8,739 nt of DNA from Prevotellaceae bacterium (GTDB lineage: Bacteria; Bacteroidota; Bacteroidia; Bacteroidales; UBA932): positions 1 to 8,739 of the forward strand of contig JAITQP010000105.1 of NCBI GenBank assembly GCA_031288885.1, given 5' to 3'. Below are positions 6,643 to 8,739 of the stretch, one piece after another. How positions within the stretch are numbered: position 1 is the stretch's first letter; every line of letters begins with the position of its first letter. The notes under the pieces are model-generated. The model was not told the origin of the DNA and did not search any database. It was given only the letters and a program-made list of their open reading frames with translations. Both the position numbers and the translations under genes were made by a program.

Positions 6643-7464
6643 TCAAAACAGGCTGCCTTGCAAATCTTTTGGAGGGTAAAAAGTTCCGATAACGATAAAA
6701 GGGTCGGGGCCTACGTTGTGAAACTGCTTTGTTGTGCCGAGAAAAAGGTACAAATCTTTTGTTTTTACAAACTCATCAAAATATTTTTGCTTTACTTTTT
6801 CGCAGGCAACTTGCTCCACGTTGTTTGCAGCGTTGAGGCAATTCCAGTAGAGTTGTCCAAGTTCCCAGTCCTCAATCATCAGCTTGCGTGTTTTGCCGTC
6901 GTCAGTAGTGAAAATGTACGAGAACTCGTAGGGTAGCTTCTTTACAATCCGAAACAGCTTTTGTGCAGGCTCAAATAAATTTTGCTGTTTCAAATTTCCG
7001 TAAACCACCTCCAATTTTTTCTTGTCCCACTCTCTGTCAACCTCTTTCCAAACAAAATCAATCACTTTTTGGGGTTTGAGCGTTGCAAGAGAAGTGGCAA
7101 TATTTTTGTTCTTTGCCTGTGCAATCAGCTTGTCCATATTGGTGCAGACATTTTTTAGCACAATCTTTTTCCGTTCAGCCCAGCTATTTTTTGTACCAAT
7201 TTTGTCGCTAATCACAAAATCATTATCCAAATTAGCAAGGCGAAAACTTTCGGGTCGAAAATCGCTGGTATTTTTTACCAAATCGGCTTCAATCCACTGC
7301 CATTTTTGGTACTGATTGCTGTAATCCAACTTGCGAAACGGCACAGGGTAAATTCTAATCCACGAGCCGTCTTCACGAAATCCGGCCGTGCAAACCAGCT
7401 CGTCATACTTGGCGGACAGGGTCGGATAGGTTTTTACGGTTATCAGTACTCGTGTATTTGCCAT
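6643..7464 (-). CDS. Dual-OB-type protein associated with DUF488
   Basis: This is a 273-residue protein of unknown function, from ATG 7464-7462. The N-terminus has RVLITVKTYPTLSAKYDELV, VCTAG (24-28) and DGSWIRIYPVPFR (32-44), then KWQWIEADL. A second block has KLPYEFSYIFTTDDG, KLMIEDWELGQLYWNC (194-209) and a final DPFIVIGTFYPP (254-265). I recognise this pattern as the dual OB-fold family often encoded beside DUF488 genes; this is recall, not a search result. OB folds suggest nucleic acid binding, but that is inference. The start is only 2 bases after the stop of the DUF488 gene, so the two are translationally tied. A GTG at 7488 would overlap that gene by 22 bases and is less likely. AT-rich codon use differs from the patatin gene. 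No signal peptide or membrane segment is seen. Confidence 0.72.
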   Translation of the reverse strand: MANTRVLITVKTYPTLSAKYDELVCTAGFREDGSWIRIYPVPFRKLDYSNQYQKWQWIEADLVKNTSDFRPESFRLANLDNDFVISDKIGTKNSWAERKKIVLKNVCTNMDKLIAQAKNKNIATSLATLKPQKVIDFVWKEVDREWDKKKLEVVYGNLKQQNLFEPAQKLFRIVKKLPYEFSYIFTTDDGKTRKLMIEDWELGQLYWNCLNAANNVEQVACEKVKQKYFDEFVKTKDLYLFLGTTKQFHNVGPDPFIVIGTFYPPKDLQGSLF

Positions 7465-7466
7465 AT

Positions 7467-8357
7467 TTAAATATGTTTTAAGCTGCACTTAAAATCGGGT
7501 AGCTGCGAGATGGTCTCAGCCAAATGCTTGCGGTGGCACTGGTTTACGTTTGCCTCAAAGCAAGTCAGGGCAATGCGGTTTTCTTGGGTCAGCAAATCAA
7601 AGAGATACTTCACGTCGTGCGCGTTCTGCGCCAAAACGGTTTTTTTGTAGTCGTCAAAAAGCGCGTCGTAGTCGCCCTGCGACTGCAAGTGCTGACGCTT
7701 GTCGGAGGTAATCCCTAAGCTGGGTACATGCACGTACTTTATGGCAACGCCCTCGCACGCCATCTTCAGCTGGCTTTTGGAAAAACCGTACTTTTGGCTG
7801 AAAGCGTTTTTACGAACATCGCATAGCGTTTTTACGTCATGTAAAATCAGCTTGTTTACGTACGTCTCAAGCGAAATCCCCTCATACCCAATTGTGAATA
7901 GCGCCGGCTCAGGGTACGTCCGGATTTGCTGCTGCACCTTTTTAAATTCGTCGGGGGTAAGAATTTTTTTTGCAATCGTGCTTTTGGTGGCGTAGTATGG
8001 GAAATGGAGGTAGGTGTATTTTACCAAATCGGTTTGCGAAAAGTCGCCAAATTGGGCAGCTACCTCTGCGATATGCTGCCGGTCAAATAAGCTTAGCTGG
8101 GCAGCGTAGCATTCATTTTTGGCAAGGTGAATGCTGTTATCGTCGGCGGCGATGTGGAGGTAGCCGCGATTTTTGAGCGTGACAATATCCTGATTTGCCT
8201 GAAACGAGAAGCAACCGTAGCGATACGGAACAAAGTCAAACGCCTTTACCTCCTGCCTGCGGGTGAGCAGAAAAAGTAGCTTTTGGAAGCTGATTGCCGA
8301 CAACGCTCCGCCGCTGGCTTCCAGCAGCGCCAGTATAATTTTTCGTCTGTAAAACAT
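7467..8357 (-). CDS. Winged-helix-like domain fused to DUF488
   Basis: This is a 296-residue protein from ATG 8357-8355. Residues 1-70 (ISFQKLLFLL, FDFVPYRYGCFSFQ, LKNRGYL) resemble the small helical/winged-helix region of Panacea/SocA-like (DUF4065-type) proteins. Residues about 153-285 are DUF488: FTIGYEG (154-160), DVRKNAFSQKYGFSK (180-194), YVHVPSLGI, then ALTCFEANVNQCHR with Cys266 and the CHR motif (274-276). DUF488 has no firmly established reaction; the conserved Cys/His/Arg set suggests an active or binding site. A -7 box lies directly upstream and the dual-OB gene follows after 2 bases, so this is the first gene of a two-gene operon. A role in nucleic acid sensing, modification or defence is plausible from such pairing but not shown by the sequence. 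Confidence 0.82.
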   Translation of the reverse strand: MFYRRKIILALLEASGGALSAISFQKLLFLLTRRQEVKAFDFVPYRYGCFSFQANQDIVTLKNRGYLHIAADDNSIHLAKNECYAAQLSLFDRQHIAEVAAQFGDFSQTDLVKYTYLHFPYYATKSTIAKKILTPDEFKKVQQQIRTYPEPALFTIGYEGISLETYVNKLILHDVKTLCDVRKNAFSQKYGFSKSQLKMACEGVAIKYVHVPSLGITSDKRQHLQSQGDYDALFDDYKKTVLAQNAHDVKYLFDLLTQENRIALTCFEANVNQCHRKHLAETISQLPDFKCSLKHI

Positions 8358-8361
8358 AGCG

Positions 8362-8369
8362 CAAAGATA
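8362..8369 (-). promoter_or_regulatory. Bacteroidota -7 box (TATCTTTG) abutting the DUF488 start
   Basis: TATCTTTG matches TAnnTTTG exactly and ends 4 bases before the ATG at 8357. A transcript from it would start at or within a few bases of the start codon, so a leaderless or nearly leaderless mRNA is predicted. A GGTTTT tract about 19 bases further upstream is a weak match to the -33 TTTG. Confidence 0.55.
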
Positions 8370-8400
8370 CGGTATTTTTTCAATTTTTAAAACCGTCTAT

Positions 8401-8450
8401 GTTGCAACAATATGCTTAATTCCCTTAACGGGGAATGGCTTTGTTGCAAC
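8401..8450. repeat. Compound hairpin upstream of the DUF488 operon
   Basis: GTTGCAACAA (8401-8410) is exactly inverted at 8441-8450. Inside, ATTCCC (8419-8424) pairs with GGGAAT (8431-8436). GTTGCAAC is itself palindromic, so two identical 8-base dyads lie 40 bases apart, about 30 bases upstream of the -7 box. This suits a repressor or transposon end as well as a repeat; no evidence decides. Confidence 0.5.
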
Positions 8451-8452
8451 GA

Positions 8453-8644
8453 GGCACGCTTCGCGCCACCCCGACCAACCTCATTTCCAACCTAATTCTT
8501 AAACAAAACCACCTCAGTAGCAATAGGTTGCCCACCCATCATCTCCTCAACCTCATTTAAACCTCATTAATGAGGTAATGAGGTTGGGGTATTTTATATT
8601 CATTCTCACATGCTACTGAGGCGTGCAAGGGCGCGGGGCGTGCC
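8453..8644. repeat. 192-base fold-back repeat with nested palindromes
   Basis: The outer arms are 8453-8467 (GGCACGCTTCGCGCC) and 8630-8644, matching at 13 of 15 positions. The next arms are CCTCAGTAGCA (8512-8522) and TGCTACTGAGG (8611-8621), exact. Then CAACCTCATT (8548-8557) and AATGAGGTTG (8577-8586), exact, around the perfect 16-base palindrome ACCTCATTAATGAGGT (8561-8576). The outer arm is the same GGCGCGAAGCGTGC-type sequence found at the ends of E1 and E2. The 382 bases from 8358 to the window end contain no supportable gene. Confidence 0.6.
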
Positions 8645-8680
8645 TTTCTGTTACGCTGAATTTTAAAGGGGTGAAAAACG

Positions 8681-8716
8681 AGCGAGGAGTTTTCCAAGAT
8701 TGGGAAACTCCTCGCT
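8681..8716. repeat. Hairpin near the right edge
   Basis: AGCGAGGAGTTTTCC (8681-8695) pairs with GGGAAACTCCTCGCT (8702-8716) over 15 positions with one T-G pair, around a 6-base loop. No T-run follows on either side and no gene ends nearby, so it is more likely another dispersed repeat than a terminator. Confidence 0.5.
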
Positions 8717-8739
8717 GCGCTTGGAATGATGTAAAACTT

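Noticed and set aside
6585..6657. Terminator between the convergent patatin and dual-OB genes
   Set aside because: GGCAGC (6617-6622) and GCTGCC (6652-6657) can pair, but with a 29-base loop, no T-run, and the right arm inside the coding end of the dual-OB gene.
449..8482. A single 8-kb transposon bounded by inverted repeats
   Set aside because: The interior holds essential pheS and an ordinary isomerase, no transposase or integrase of a known transposon type, and the end motif also occurs inside the window. Dispersed repeats are the simpler reading.

Overview
The window looks like a chromosomal segment of a Bacteroidota bacterium, probably an uncultured member of the Bacteroidales. The support is as follows. 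Two genes have an upstream TAnnTTTG -7 element of the Bacteroidota type. No clear Shine-Dalgarno sequences are seen. There is a periplasmic cyclophilin, a patatin fused to an outer-membrane barrel, a PD-(D/E)XK 'transposase'-type nuclease, and the tail of a DUF4143 ATPase. Genus and species cannot be read from the sequence.

Layout. 1-153 is the 3' end of a DUF4143-type ATPase gene (+). 154-636 is non-coding and repeat-rich. 637-1497 (-) is an Rpn/PD-(D/E)XK nuclease gene. 1498-1898 is a second repeat block. 1899-2933 (-) is pheS, preceded on the same strand and only 30 bases away by a cyclophilin-type peptidyl-prolyl isomerase gene (2964-3791). 3792-4223 is a third repeat block made of small GC-rich hairpins. 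4224-6584 (+) is a patatin-like phospholipase with a C-terminal outer-membrane barrel. 6643-7464 and 7467-8357 (-) form a tight two-gene operon: a winged-helix-like/DUF488 fusion followed, after 2 bases, by a protein I recognise as the dual-OB type associated with DUF488. 8358-8739 is a fourth repeat block with nested palindromes.

How it fits together. pheS and the isomerase are ordinary housekeeping or envelope genes, and the patatin protein is probably a secreted or surface lipase. The accessory content is the nuclease gene, the DUF488 operon, and an unusually dense, related set of dispersed repeats filling all four intergenic regions. Two of these repeats share terminal inverted repeats and bracket the nuclease gene in the same orientation. 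A 29-base segment of the same family occurs inverted near both ends of the window. The stop codons of both the nuclease and pheS lie in the AT-rich edge of this repeat. The strongest candidates for something little described are the DUF488/dual-OB pair and the nuclease-plus-repeat arrangement; functions for both are inference.
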